A DNA stretch of 64,000 bases from Astropecten irregularis (GCA_963971285.1 OZ020244.1:9238001-9302000); one strand, 5' to 3'. Shown: positions 1-10,927, numbered from the stretch's first letter. Numbers and translations are program-made. Notes: generated by a model from the letters alone, not told the origin.

Positions 1-299
1 TTTTCGCGTTGAATTAAATCGAAAGTTTTATAACCTTCACTTCTTATGCTAGCATAAAAATTATCAATGTACTGATTTTGAAGTTGAAACGAGAGATAAA
101 CATTTTCACCATTACGAAGAGCGCTTAATTCTTCTTGTTGTTCTTGTGTACCACCACCTCGTAAATTATTTAATCGAGCTTGATTTTCTTCAGTATCGAG
201 TTCAGTATCATCATAAACGGAGTTGTCAAATTGTTGATCCTCTCTATCTTCTGTTTCATTTAACATGGGATCAGTCTCTTTATAATCAAATTCAGTCAT
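1..299 (-). CDS. Partial ORF of Polinton-like element 1, runs off the window
   Basis: The ATG is at 299-297 on the minus strand and the frame stays open to the window edge, about 99 codons. The N-terminal 35 residues are rich in Asp and Glu, followed by a short Gly-rich turn (GGG) and a Gln/Glu-rich stretch. It sits 27 bp downstream of the next ORF in the same direction, as expected of compact viral-type gene packing. I do not recognise the product; its position suggests a small accessory or structural gene of the element. Confidence 0.5.
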   Translation of the reverse strand, partial: MTEFDYKETDPMLNETEDREDQQFDNSVYDDTELDTEENQARLNNLRGGGTQEQQEELSALRNGENVYLSFQLQNQYIDNFYASIRSEGYKTFDLIQRE

Positions 300-325
300 C
301 TTTAATTATTTATTATATACACATT

Positions 326-715
326 TTAAACTGTAGGTTTATTTATAATACTACCCGGTAAGATTCCCTGCGTGACCAGCCACTGTTGCGTTGCTAAAGA
401 ACCTCCGACTAATGCGGTTAGTTTAGCCGCATCTTCTACGCTAAGCCTATCTAAATCAGGCGATTTAATTTTGAGTAATTTTTTACTTACCATCGAGTAC
501 AATAAAAAACCTATACCGCCTACTAAAATTAAACCGCCAACATAAAGTAATCTCGAATCAGGGATATTTTGAATAATCTCCGACTCCGACTCTTCTGTTT
601 TCATTTTAGCTAATTGCTCTTTCATTTTTTTATTATGTTCTGCCAGGCGTTTACCTTGTTCAACGCGTTTAGCGTTTTTAGGTTTTACGGTTTGTTTTTT
701 AGTTACTTGGGTCAC
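326..715 (-). CDS. 129-aa single-pass membrane-type ORF of Polinton-like element 1
   Basis: The N-terminal third is strongly basic (motif TVKPKNAKRVEQGKRLAEH). A hydrophobic segment follows at about residues 57-77, and the protein ends with a QGILPGSI motif. The same two signatures occur in two neighbouring ORFs of element 2: a lysine-rich IKNPKKVAAGQ motif (32223-32639) and a QGILPADI ending (31872-32111). This is good evidence that elements 1 and 2 share a gene family. The start overlaps the stop of the upstream ORF by 4 bp. Function unknown; a small membrane or core protein is an inference. Confidence 0.6.
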   Translation of the reverse strand: MTQVTKKQTVKPKNAKRVEQGKRLAEHNKKMKEQLAKMKTEESESEIIQNIPDSRLLYVGGLILVGGIGFLLYSMVSKKLLKIKSPDLDRLSVEDAAKLTALVGGSLATQQWLVTQGILPGSIINKPTV

Positions 716-1056
716 TGGGGTTGTTGGTATCGGTGTTGGTGCTGCTTGTTTTGTCGTTCAATTTTTGATATTTGATTTGTTGGGGTTGGAAAACCTATCC
801 CATCAAAGTTTAAACCATCATCTAATTTATAAGTGCTTGGTCTTGCCTCCTTAATTTGATAAGCCGGATTTTTCCTCTTATTTTCTTTAACCTTGTCAGT
901 ATACAGTCCTAATGCTGATCTTATTGCCCATCTAATACATTGATCGTCTTTGTTTAACACATTAACAACAGCATTTTTGTTTTTAATAAATGGAGGTAAT
1001 TCTAGATAAGAACCAACATTAGCAAAGATATATCTACCAAAATTCATATAAAACAC
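712..1056 (-). CDS. ORF resembling the polymerase N-terminal region of Polinton-like element 1
   Basis: The 114-aa ORF contains a pattern of the form VVNVLNKDDQCIRWAIRSAL followed by DGIGFPTP and a polar tail. I recall the arrangement 'x-V-N-(I/V)-x-N-x-D-(D/N)-x-C-(F/I)-x-W ... DGI-x-FP' from the region before the catalytic body of family B polymerases in invertebrate Polinton/adintovirus-like elements. It lies between the helper-domain ORF (1087-1884) and the 129-aa ORF. Identification is by motif memory only. Confidence 0.5.
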   Translation of the reverse strand: MFYMNFGRYIFANVGSYLELPPFIKNKNAVVNVLNKDDQCIRWAIRSALGLYTDKVKENKRKNPAYQIKEARPSTYKLDDGLNFDGIGFPTPTNQISKIERQNKQHQHRYQQPQ

Positions 1057-1086
1057 TTCTATTTTATCTAAAACTAAATCCGAGTC

Positions 1087-1884
1087 TTATAAATTATTAT
1101 TTTCGACTTTGTGTATTAATTCTCCAATATTTTTATTTACCTCATTTACTATTTCACTTTCACTTAAAATAAGTCCTTGACCACTTCTAAAAGTAAAATT
1201 AATAAGACTTTCCGTTGTTGTTTTTCCATAGGTTATTTTTATAGCAAATTGAATCTTATAGGCTCTATGTTCTCTAAACATGGATTTTACCTTTTTTACA
1301 ATATCCCCACGATGCTGATTAAAAAATACTGTTATATCTCGATAATTTGATTGTGGTCTCATTTCTAAATTTATCAAATTGTTTCTAAAACGTCTAGTTC
1401 CTCTCCAGTTAATTGCTTCGTTAATTGTTGTCGGTGCAACATAATCTTTAATTGCTTTGATATAGTCTCGTCTTATTATTTGTTCCCTATAACCAGTTGG
1501 TGTAACATTAAGGTTAAATCTTCTTGTTAATTCTCTAAGATATTCAATTTTTTTTTCATTTAAGTTTAAAAATTGGTTTTGAAAACTTTTAATCGAACTA
1601 ATATAATGTTTACGAGTATTTCTTACTTGTCGGTTTAATAAATTAAACAAATCATTTTGTATAATATAATTTTCTAACCTTGATTTACTCCAACTTTTAT
1701 ATCCTCTTGCTCTATCAGGCTCCGCACTTTCAATTACACGTATCAAATCATTTCGAGTAGATCTAAGTCTTTGTCTAAATGGAATTATTTCAGATTCAAC
1801 AAATCTTTCTAGTTCTATTTTTTTCCATTTGTTATATCCCTTCGCAATTACACGACGCGGCGTTTGATTATTTTCTCGATCCAT
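1087..1884 (-). CDS. 265-aa helper-domain ORF of Polinton-like element 1
   Basis: An open 265-codon frame, very rich in Asn, Arg, Lys and Ile. Two repeated segments near the N terminus (AKGYNKWKKIELERF at about residue 14 and ARGYKSWSKSRLENY at about residue 59) look like a duplicated SAP-like helix pair. The C-terminal 60 residues (FAIKITYGKTT, then SEIVNEVNKNIGELI) match in pattern a domain found before the polymerase in related elements, and a similar pattern occurs in element 2 near 29.4-29.6 kb. It is probably part of the element's replication module; no catalytic role can be read. Confidence 0.5.
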   Translation of the reverse strand: MDRENNQTPRRVIAKGYNKWKKIELERFVESEIIPFRQRLRSTRNDLIRVIESAEPDRARGYKSWSKSRLENYIIQNDLFNLLNRQVRNTRKHYISSIKSFQNQFLNLNEKKIEYLRELTRRFNLNVTPTGYREQIIRRDYIKAIKDYVAPTTINEAINWRGTRRFRNNLINLEMRPQSNYRDITVFFNQHRGDIVKKVKSMFREHRAYKIQFAIKITYGKTTTESLINFTFRSGQGLILSESEIVNEVNKNIGELIHKVENNNL

Positions 1885-3102
1885 CTTATTTATAATAATA
1901 TAAAATAATATTTTATAAAAAAAAATTCAATTTTTTTCATTTTTTTTTTCACATTCCAATCTACAACTTTTTAAATTTACAACATTTTTTTTCGCGATAA
2001 AATGAGGCATTTTGATTTTTATTTTGGATTTTTTGAGATTTGTGAAATGGGGGTGAAAATTGGTGAGATGAAATCTATTTTTGAATGTGGCAGTTAAATG
2101 TGGAGTGGAGAGACTGAAAATTGGGTTTGGAATGATAGCCCCCTTTTCATACTACTGGCGGTTAAAAGAATGGGTCCGTCAAAAAGTGTTTTTTTCCCCC
2201 TGTAGTTTTAGAGCCCATGGCCGGTGAGGGACTAGTCTAGATTGCTAGACGTAGTTATCGTACCCGCCACCACGAGAGGGCGTATCGTGACAATCCGCTA
2301 GCGACACACGAGTGCACGACTACTAACTTGGACATCGATGACTACGTCTAGACGATCTCTGACTATTTACCGTATGCGCGCGCACCTTCCGTGCCTAATT
2401 ATATGACGTATGCATAATATATCCTGCATAATTAGGTCATCAAGCAATGCATATTCATATGTCTAGTCCCCTGACTTACCTCGCACCGTCTATAATGCAC
2501 TGCATGTAATGTACTGTACAGTACTAGTACATATACAGTACACATGTATAAATAACATATTGTACTTCACAAAGTTTTGTAAAACCGTGAAGGAATTTCC
2601 ATGGTAAAACAATGGAGGAAAACTGTATGTAGGCCTACACGAAATAATGATGCTCGATATGATCGGTAGGTACAAACCAACATAACCCATGCTGCGGGTA
2701 AATTACCACCGGTGCAGACACAGCGCGTGGGGGGCTTCATGCGACGCATTTAGCCCGAGGCATGGGCCCGTGATAGCCAGTGCGGTCCATCCGCGCACGG
2801 ACGTTCGTGTAGTTTTAATTTTTTTATGCGAGCCCGCACAGCCTGCAAGTGACTGAGTCAGTCACCCGGTCCCCGTTGCATTTTTTTTGGGGGGAGGGGG
2901 ATTTTCGAGCGGAGTGGGAAAGCCTATAGAGAACATTTTTTGTCATACATGAACATCATTTCATGGCCTCAAAATATTTTTGTGTCATCAAAATTATATT
3001 TTGTGTATTCATATGGAAATCTTTTCGGTCCCTCAAAACATAGAGCTAGGAAGAGATCGAAATTGTTTCATCGATCATGTCCCCAAATTCCTTTTGTCAA
3101 AA

Positions 3103-3680
3103 ACATTACGTCAACTCGCAAACATTGTGTCAACTCGCAAACATTACATCAACTCGCAAACATTACGTCAACTCGCAAACATTGCGTCAACTCACAAACA
3201 TTATGTCAACTCGCAAACATTGCCTCAACTCGCAAACATTAATTGCCTCAACTCGCAAACATTGCCTCAACTCACAAACATTGCCTCAACTCGCAAACAT
3301 TGCGTCAACTTGCAAACATTGCGTCAACTCAAAAACATTGCGACAACTCGCAAACATTACGTCAACTCAAAAACATTACGTCAACTCAAAAACATTGCGT
3401 CAACTCAAAAACATTGCTTCAACTCAAAAACATTTTGTGAAAAATTCTGAAAATCCTTATTTATGTTTTCAACATGCATAACCCAAGAACGTGTAAAAAA
3501 TTGCCGGGGAAGAATTTCACCGTTACGTCAACTCGCAAACATTGCGTCAACTTGCAAACGTTACGTCAACTCGCAAACATTGCGACAACTCGCAAACATT
3601 ACGTCAACTCAAAAACATTACGTCAACTCAAAAACATTGCGTCAACTCAAAAACATTGCTTCAACTCAAAAACATTTCGT
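3103..3680 (+). repeat. 19-bp tandem repeat blocks in fold-back copy 1
   Basis: The unit ACTCGCAAACATTGCGTCA (19 bp) is repeated about 17 times at 3103-3440 with single-base variants (GCG/ACG/GCC; CTCGC/CTCAA). A spacer resuming at AACATTTTGTGAA leads to a second block at 3524-3680, and a short third block lies at 4570-4632. The spacer, with AAAATTGCCGGGGAAG, is itself repeated, so the larger unit (array plus spacer) is duplicated three times. Because 19 is not a multiple of 3 and the unit lacks stops in any frame, all three frames stay open and spell the same 19-residue repeat. Confidence 0.9.
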
Positions 3681-3726
3681 GAATAATTCTGAAAATCCTT
3701 ATTTATGTTTTCAACATGCATAACCC

Positions 3727-4523
3727 TAGCCTTGACCAAAGTTATGAAGCTGTTCCCGGCGAGCGATCAGGGGCACCCGGCCGTACTGTCCCCCGCCGCT
3801 ACCGTACGTACCGCGTACCGAGCCAGCTAGCTGCACGGATACGTACCGTGCATACGTACACGCATACGTACAGTAATCCGCCCCCAGTTGAGGCTGGATC
3901 ATAGCCTTGACGCAACCGTCAGTCTTTTCTTATGTGTTTCTTTATATTTTCGGCCAATAGATTTTTTATCTTTAAACTCTGTGATCTTTGACCGGATATG
4001 CATATTCATGAGCTTTTCACTGTGTGTAGGCCTACGGGTGTAACACATGACGATAATACGGCATGTCAGTATATTGTAGCATATACAACTGAACAATGGC
4101 GGTGTCGCGGACTCAACTCGTTTGTTATCCGAGAAGTAAATGTAAGTCTCAACTCTGGCGTTCATAAGTTACAAATTGAGGATTTTCCACTTGAGTAGCG
4201 GACTGCCCTTCAGTACTTTCTTGAAGGATGACGACGATTTGGTAAATTTGCCGACCAGATTCCGGAAATCTCAGCGCCGTAAGATTGTGCAATACTTATA
4301 AATATTCATTTTTCTTGACAGGTGTTATCCAATGAGAGAAGACTGTTTACCATAGCGGCTATAATTATCATAATTATCAAATCGCGCTTGCGTCAAGGCT
4401 ATGATCCTGGCTGAACCGGGGTCGGCGGTTACTGTACGTATACGTGTGTGCGTGGTCGGTACGTACCGGGTGCCCCGTACTGATCGCTTGCCGGGAACAG
4501 CTTCATAGCCTTGGTCAAGGCTA
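3727..4523. mobile_element. Second fold-back-type element nested in copy 1 (9-bp TSD)
   Basis: A 797-bp insertion whose ends are TAGCCTTGACCAAAG and the inverse CTTGGTCAAGGCTA, flanked by a perfect 9-bp duplication GCATAACCC (3718-3726 and 4524-4532) of the host fold-back spacer. The terminal repeats run about 55 bp (CGGGAACAGCTTCATA is shared). An internal inverted pair (GGATCATAGCCTTGACGC near 3896 and its mirror near 4391) gives a second hairpin. There is no coding sequence. It shares TSD length and general architecture with its host element but not sequence, so both may use related transposases. Confidence 0.85.
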
Positions 4524-5337
4524 GCATAACCCAAGAACGTGTACAAAATTGCCGGGGAAGAATTTCACCGTTACGTCAACTGGCAAACATTACGACAACT
4601 CGCAAACATTGCTTCAACTCAAAAACATTTTGTGAATAATTCTGGAAATCCTTATTTATGTTTCAACATGCATAACCCAAGTACGTGTAAAAAATTGCCG
4701 GGGAAGAATTTCACCGCCGACAATCATTATTCAATTTATTGTGCACAAGTATTAATGGGACTTGACTTACACATGTGGGCCATGTTTTCTCCGAAGGCGA
4801 AGACCATGCCCGGCTGCCGTCCCGGTGGGGAGCTCCCCGCCTCGCCGTACGCGTAGGCCTACGAGTACGAGGCGAGCCTGGTTACGTACACACCGTACCA
4901 GTCCTCCCGCCTACAGGCCGAGGAACTTCCAGCCAGTGGAAGAACAAGTGAGCTACCTGGCTATTGTGCATTTTCGTGATGTGTGTACGCGTGCGCGAAG
5001 CGCAAATTATTCAACAATATCGCGCACGCGCACTAGTTTCCCCCCGTTTTTCGGGGGGAAATAATCAGAGATCGTCTAGACGTAGTTATCGATGTCCAAG
5101 TTAGTAGTCGTGCACTCGTGCGTCGCTAGCGGATTGTCACGATACGCCCTCTCGTGGTGGCGGGTACGATAACTATGTCTAGCAATCTAGACTAGTGAGG
5201 GACTGGCACGGGCGGGTGCGCAAGGACCCCCATTATGAATACTATGACACAGGTAGCTCTTTTTCCAAACTACGTGTAAATTGTGAAACTAAACTTGGTG
5301 TAATACATAGAACTTGAGTATATTCAGGTTCTCCAAA

Positions 5338-5773
5338 ATGAGCAGATATGCTTTTGATGGAAGTGAAGTCAGCGACGACTACGTGGGCAATAACAAGCGA
5401 AAAAGTGAGTTGTTCTTTCAAAATGTAAACCAGGAATAGACCATCCGTTAAGTGTGCCATGTAGCTTTCATGAAGGCGGGTATATACATTCCCTATCGTC
5501 TTTTTGTTTAGTATAATTGTTGTTGTTTTTTGTTTTTTTACAAACGCAGCATTCATTTTTTTTCATGACACTTTTTTTTCATCAAAATGGATGACAGCGG
5601 AGACTCGGATGATGAGATATTGTTTTTTTCAACCGAGCAATTCATATTTTGTGATGAATAATGTAGTCAATTCTTGATACTTAGTCCTTCATAGTGGATG
5701 ACAGCGGGGACTCAGATGATGAGATTGCACTGCGGGATTGGGAACCAAACTCAGGGAAAAACAGCGATCGCAG
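5338..5773 (+). CDS. Two 5' exons of an unrecognised acidic protein (partial)
   Basis: Exon 1 (5338-5404) starts at an ATG and encodes MSRYAFDGSEVSDDYVGNNK; it ends at a GTGAGT donor. Exon 2 (5695-5773), after a TTCATAG acceptor, joins in frame (phase 1) and gives MDDSGDSDDEIALRDWEPNS, ending CAG before GTAAAA. The joined N terminus is acidic and low in structure, as in many transposase-derived or nuclear proteins, but no domain is visible and no later exon is found. A partial copy of the start of exon 2 lies at 5586-5622. It may be a real gene start or a captured fragment. Confidence 0.4.
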
Positions 5774-6760
5774 GTAAAACACATGTTCCAGCCTGCAAGT
5801 CCGACGCCACAAGATGTTACGTCCGATCGTGACCCGATTCTAGATATCCTACGGGCAGTGTTTCCACAATCAAAATGACAATTTCCTCATTCCGAAACTC
5901 AAATTTCCTTATTTTCCTCCCGATTTCCTTATTTTTTCTTAATCACCAAAAAGTCTATTAAACATGTACTAGGCCTACTATAAATGCTTGATATGCTGAG
6001 GGTACTTAGGAGGTCTGTAGAGAGATCAAACATAACCATAATTAACACTGCCTTTCTGCGCGCGCACAGTGCAAATTTTTTTTTTAAGCGCCCTCTCTGC
6101 ATCTTTTACTGATAACACTGATGTTCGAGAATTGTTTATATTTTGCTACTGATTTGGAAAAATAATGTATAAATTACTCAGAATTTAATAATTTCCTTAG
6201 AATTTCTCTACATTTGGAGGATTTCCTTAAGATTTCCTTAGTTTTTTTCATTTCCTTAAATATTCCTTCAAAAGTAAAAATTTCCTCAAAATGAGGAAAT
6301 TTCCTTGAAAGTGGAAGCGCTGCCTACGGGAAACCAGGAAAGAATGCAAAAGGAACAATAGCTTATCACCGAGAGACAGGATCGGCTTCGAGATGCAGTC
6401 AAGGTTGTCTTGAGCAGAGTGGCCGCTAGTCTTGGTCCAAGACTATAATGCTTGATAACGGACTCAGTCCTGCCAATGCGCCCTCTCGGGACTTCATGTA
6501 GCCCAGCTGCTCGCATTACAGTCTTGGGCATTTGCTACAAACCGAGGCGTGGCCTATGTATGCAAATTGGTACCTTATTATGAATATTCATAATTTACTC
6601 TGGAATGCAAAATAGTATGCAAAGTAGGCCGTGAGACCGCGCGCTAAAATGTAAACAAACACGAGATTTGGGTCCGGGGCCAGACAGTCTCTGCATGATT
6701 TTACAGTCAGAGCTGGTTCCGTGCTTGTTAAATCGTGCGATTGCAGACACTCGAAACAAC
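5774..6760. other. Non-coding stretch with no recognised feature
   Basis: No convincing exon. It holds a cluster of short variants of ATTTCCTTA (about 5890-6310), which looks like low-complexity amplification, followed by unique-looking DNA. Short ORFs here have no recognisable features. Confidence 0.4.
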
Positions 6761-9700
6761 ATGGCGGCTACATTGACATCTATGCGATAGTGTCTCGTTT
6801 GTGGAAAGGAATTAATTACTTGCAAATCTTATCGATCACTGAAAATTTGTCCTGACATTGTTGCTAATTTAACCATAATCGTAGGGGATATTAGTAAATG
6901 TGGCTCACACCACATTGGCAGCATATGCCTGAGACAAATTGAAAAACTAAAATCAGTAACACTGATTCAGAAGGAAATTGAACAAAAATTTAACGCAACC
7001 CTGATTACGCACACATCAGCAGCTGGCCCTGCATCATTTTCTCTTGGGACACCCTCTAGGCCTAAACAATGTCCTAGCGAAAAGCCTGAACCAGCATCGC
7101 CACAATCACATAGGCCTAGAACAAAAAGACCAGCTTTGTGGAGGCCGGGCACGCCATCGTCAAAGGTAGGTGAAGGCTGAAGCCGTACGGTGTATGTATA
7201 CAGTTAGTTTTTGCATATTACTTAGGCCTAGGGTTTCAGGTCAACTCGGTCCGTGACCAACTCGGTCCGAGCCTAACGTAGGTACATTTCATTTTGTGTC
7301 ACACCGATACAAGGTAATTGTCACACCAATACAAGGTAATTCACCAGGAATTCCATAACTTTACTCATTTCCCTCTTTAGTACCCGGTAACCAATTACCA
7401 GTCTGCATCCGGAATTCAATGAGATGTCATAAAGTCAACTACAAACATTTTCAATGGAATTAAAGACGCTTAGAATTGATAGGATTTGTACACAGCTATT
7501 AACAATTGTGTCTAACTCTTTCCTTTACACTGTACTGCATTGTGCCATTTTGTATACATGTGTTACATAATGGAAGAAGGATAACCATGAATTCCATTGA
7601 TGACCATCACTTGTGCTCAACTCTATGGAACCAGGGCATTTTTTAAGAGATTAATGACTGCCGCAGTATTCAAAGTGTATCATTGTAGGTAAAAAAAAAA
7701 AACATGTAAAACTCACTTTTGAGATATGCTATCCCATTGTTACAAAGCTGCGATTGAAGTTCATCAAACCAAGAAGTTAACTGGAAACCTTTGGAGGATA
7801 AACCTTTGTTCGTTATCTGAATATCGTCATTTGTGGAATTTTCTTTCTGAAGGAAGGAAACACATCTGTCATGCCCTTGCAAGTACAAGGAATTAAAAAT
7901 GTTTTTGTATATTGTATTCATTGCAGCCATGCCAAAAGCGCACACTTTTCAGAGATGATGATAGCAACTTGAAGTATTCAAAGTCACGCAAGGGACAAGC
8001 TAAGGTAGGTTCGCCGCTGCGATGGACTTGGATTTTTACCTGTTGTCAATAAAACTATTGTAATGATTTTCATTTTGTAGAAAAATGTTTTGGTTCGATA
8101 GTTCTTTAAGCACTGACCCATGAACAAGCTATGAACAAGTCAGACAGTACTCAATAATCCATTTGTGGCAGAACCTGTTAATTTCGCCTATTTGAAGGGA
8201 GCATGTATTGGAAAATGCAATTGTATAGAAGCATTCCTGGACATCAAGACAATGACCGGTGGAAGCAGAGGCAATATAGCGATTTGCATGTAAGGCTGAA
8301 GTAGCATCTGGAGTGGTGCACTGACTTATTTTAACACCTCTGATATCTAAGTCTCTCAGTTATAGATTATTGCTGTTATCCAGTTGTTTGGACCAAACCT
8401 GTTCTTCGTAAACGTTGGTATTACCTTCACTTAATTCTCACTCGTGGTAAATATGGATAATATTGTGTGGTGTCTCTTCACTCTCTTGCATATAATTACA
8501 TGTATTCAGCACAAGGGATAATCACATCAATGGGAATATCTGCTGTACAGTACTCTGCTGTCTTTTAAATGCCATTCAGTGATCATTGGTATTTTGACAA
8601 ATTATTTGTTTTCTCTTAACAGGTCAGCTGTTCTCATGACAAGGAGTATTCGTTGGATGTAGTATTGGCAACCATTACCAGAGAGGTGAACACAATTTGT
8701 GCGCCCCAGACACAGTCAAGATTCAGGGATTCAACCTTGAAAGGTTTGCAGGATGCAAGTTTCCAGCTTCAGTTTGAGGAACTCCAGAAATATACACCAG
8801 TCTCTTGAAGATTCTTCAGTGCATTGCAGTGAGGCCAGACATAGGAAGCAACAAGATCAAAAATGTTGCATCTCTCACTCCAGCAATCACAAGTGCAGCA
8901 GGGGTGTTATTCAACTGTCGTTCACAGGACATGAACAATCAACAGGTTCTTACAGGCCTGACTCTTCTCGCGGGAAATAGTAGCAAGGTTGCATGCCAGG
9001 AAATTGTCATCTTCTTACAAAACTGTTATCAACAAGCAAGTAATGCTTGGAGATAACCATGATCATAAGGTCAAAGAGTGGGCATCTTCCATTCAGCAGC
9101 AACAACAAACAATAGTCAAGCAACAAGATCAAGGAACATCAACTCAGTTTCAAAGCTCTACTCATGTTGAACCTCAAGAAGTGTTGCTGGAAAGTAGTGA
9201 TTCTGCCAATGCTGAAGTCCGGCCTGAGGACAACACATACTTCCAATTAGTGATGGACAATGTTGACATTAACATTCGCTCCAGGTACACTTCCAGAGAT
9301 CGGCACGGTGAAGATTATCATATGGCTAATGTCATGGCAGTTATGAATCGTGTGAGTGCAATGCACCTGTCTAATGAAGTGCCAGTTGTAAATATAGACT
9401 GTATTGACTTGGGCCAATTACTCCCCACTATTGATGACAACAAGCTCTTAATGACCGAGTGGTCCATCTTAATTGGGCATATCATATCGGATCACATTCC
9501 TTCATTGGCATGGATTTCCAAAGAACTACCCAAGGAGATTCTCCATCGTGACATGTTGGAGGCAAAAAAGAAGTCTGAAGTGGTAAGTAAAGGCAGTTAT
9601 TTTGAACTCGTATTTTTGCCCATAATGTAAACTGAAGAGATTAATTCATAATACAATACTTTGCAGAGTGCACGTTAAGTTAATTATTGTGTTTCATAGT

Positions 9701-10927
9701 GTGCCCAAAGTTCCTTGAGTGTAACGTTTGGATGTACAGTTTGTGGTTCATTGTTGCTGGTAGGGCTGAATCTGTTCATAATAACACAAGACCATGTTTA
9801 GGAAAAACATATTTTTTTCTGTAAGACACGTTGTACTTTACCTTGTATATTTTGGACAGTGTTTGGTTTAACCCTGATGTCAGACCAGGAAAGATTGATT
9901 CCTAATGAATCCATGTACATGTGTACATTGCATGTATACACTGTAGTGCGAATATAGGTTTTACAATGTTCTTGTGTGTGACACCAAAGCTAACCATCTG
10001 TTTAAGTGTTCCCTTATACATGTGTTGTGATGTGTTGTTGAGTCTTAATGGAGAATGAAAACAAGGCAGATGGGATCCACAAGATACTGAAGCACATGCA
10101 CACCTATGCGCCTGGTGATGGGACAGAATCTGTCAGCCAACTCTTGAGTGCAGGGGATCTGTTAACATGCGAGAGAGAGAGTAACTTCATTGACGAACAA
10201 CAGAACTCCAAGTCTCCAAGCCAACGATTTTTTGGACTTCTCCAAGCGATAGCAGATTTCCACACGTTTGCAAATTTCTTGGTGGTATTCATACAATGCA
10301 TTATTATTCTTTCTTGTGTTTGTTCTCATACGTGTCATACTATCAAAATTGTAGCACTTCTGCACTAAATGCTGATCTTTCGAAGACACAATGACAAATT
10401 AGAGGCGTGTAATTTGTGCGTGTAATATTGTTTGAAGTTACTGGGTTTTTTTCTTCATATTCTGAGTTCTTTTTGCCATAATTTTACTTTTCTTTGTAGA
10501 CCCTGTGGCAACATTTGTATGATCCATCATCAGGCGCTGACAAAAGGGACCCTGTATGGAGCAAGAAACTACATGCAAGCCAGAAATGTTACTAAAGACC
10601 CTATGAAAGACATCAATGCTGCTAGTGATTTGGTCGAGGTCTATACAAAGGCTTTAGTTATTGCAGCTGTGCTAAATTATTTTGGAATGGATGATGTAAT
10701 GTCTGAACCACAAAAAAATGCATTTGATTTTGCAACTCATCAAGACCCTAAGGCATTTGTCAGACAAACACTGATGGACATTGTAGAGAAGTATGTCATT
10801 CCAGAGATAGATGAAGTCAGTAAGATGAATGCACAATTTCAGTGCATGGAGTGCTCTAAAGTGTACAAAACAAAGAATGGTTTGAAAAAGCACATTAAGA
10901 CCAAACATGGCTTTGAAACAGCAGCAA
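6761..10927 (+). pseudogene. DUF6589-type multi-exon gene, decayed
   Basis: Exons are readable at 6761-7165 (C-x2-C cysteine pairs, then CLRQIEKLKSV and a Pro/Ser-rich tail), 7927-8004, 8623-9582 (FQLVMDNVDINIRSRYT, then DYHMANVMAVMNRV), about 10041-10281 (NENKADGIHKILKH, SAGDLLTCERESN, IADFHTFANFL) and 10500-10927 (GTLYGARNYMQARNV, DPMKDINAASDL, and a C2H2 finger FQCMECSKVYKTKNG). All junctions except the fourth have clean GT/AG sites. This order matches large uncharacterised animal proteins carrying DUF6589; their role is unknown and a transposon origin is possible. Damage: an in-frame TAG at codon 10 of exon 1, frame changes in exon 3 near 8800 and between about 8985 and 9040, and one near 10545 in an AAAAGGG run. 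The 3' part is missing. Confidence 0.6.

Larger units (their letters stand above)
2233..5194. mobile_element. Fold-back TIR transposon, copy 1 (9-bp TSD, 19-bp tandem repeats)
   Basis: Both ends begin TAGTCTAGATTGCTAGAC in inverted orientation and the repeats extend about 137 bp. They are flanked by a perfect 9-bp duplication GTGAGGGAC (2224-2232 and 5195-5203). Each terminal repeat is itself nearly palindromic: its inner end (ATAACTACGTCTAGACG) mirrors its outer end, so each end can fold alone. The interior has blocks of a 19-bp tandem repeat, a spacer and a GC-rich tail; no transposase is seen. A 9-bp TSD with long self-folding TIRs fits Foldback/MULE-like non-autonomous elements. A second complete copy is at 32837-34607 in inverse orientation, and a truncated third at 58873-59444. 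Confidence 0.85.
1..5231 (-). mobile_element. Polinton-like element 1 (fossil, left part outside window)
   Basis: An AT-rich block with four minus-strand ORFs at 1-1884, then about 350 bp of AT-rich non-coding DNA. Parts seen are a polymerase-associated helper domain, a short piece resembling the N-terminal region of protein-primed family B polymerases of Polinton/adintovirus-type elements, and two short ORFs. The polymerase body and an integrase are not seen here. The right end is placed near 5231: read inward on the minus strand it starts GGGGGTCCTTGCGCACC, which resembles the left end of element 2 at 28290 (GGGGGTTCTGGCACACC). The fold-back element 2233-5194 has inserted close to this end. 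The ORFs look open, so the copy may be fairly young. Family assignment is from gene content and the shared end; the exact limit is uncertain. Confidence 0.5.

Noticed and set aside
3103-3440. CRISPR-like array or repetitive protein from the 19-bp repeats
   Set aside because: There are no spacers between repeats, the repeat lies in a transposon, and all three frames are open only because the unit lacks stops.
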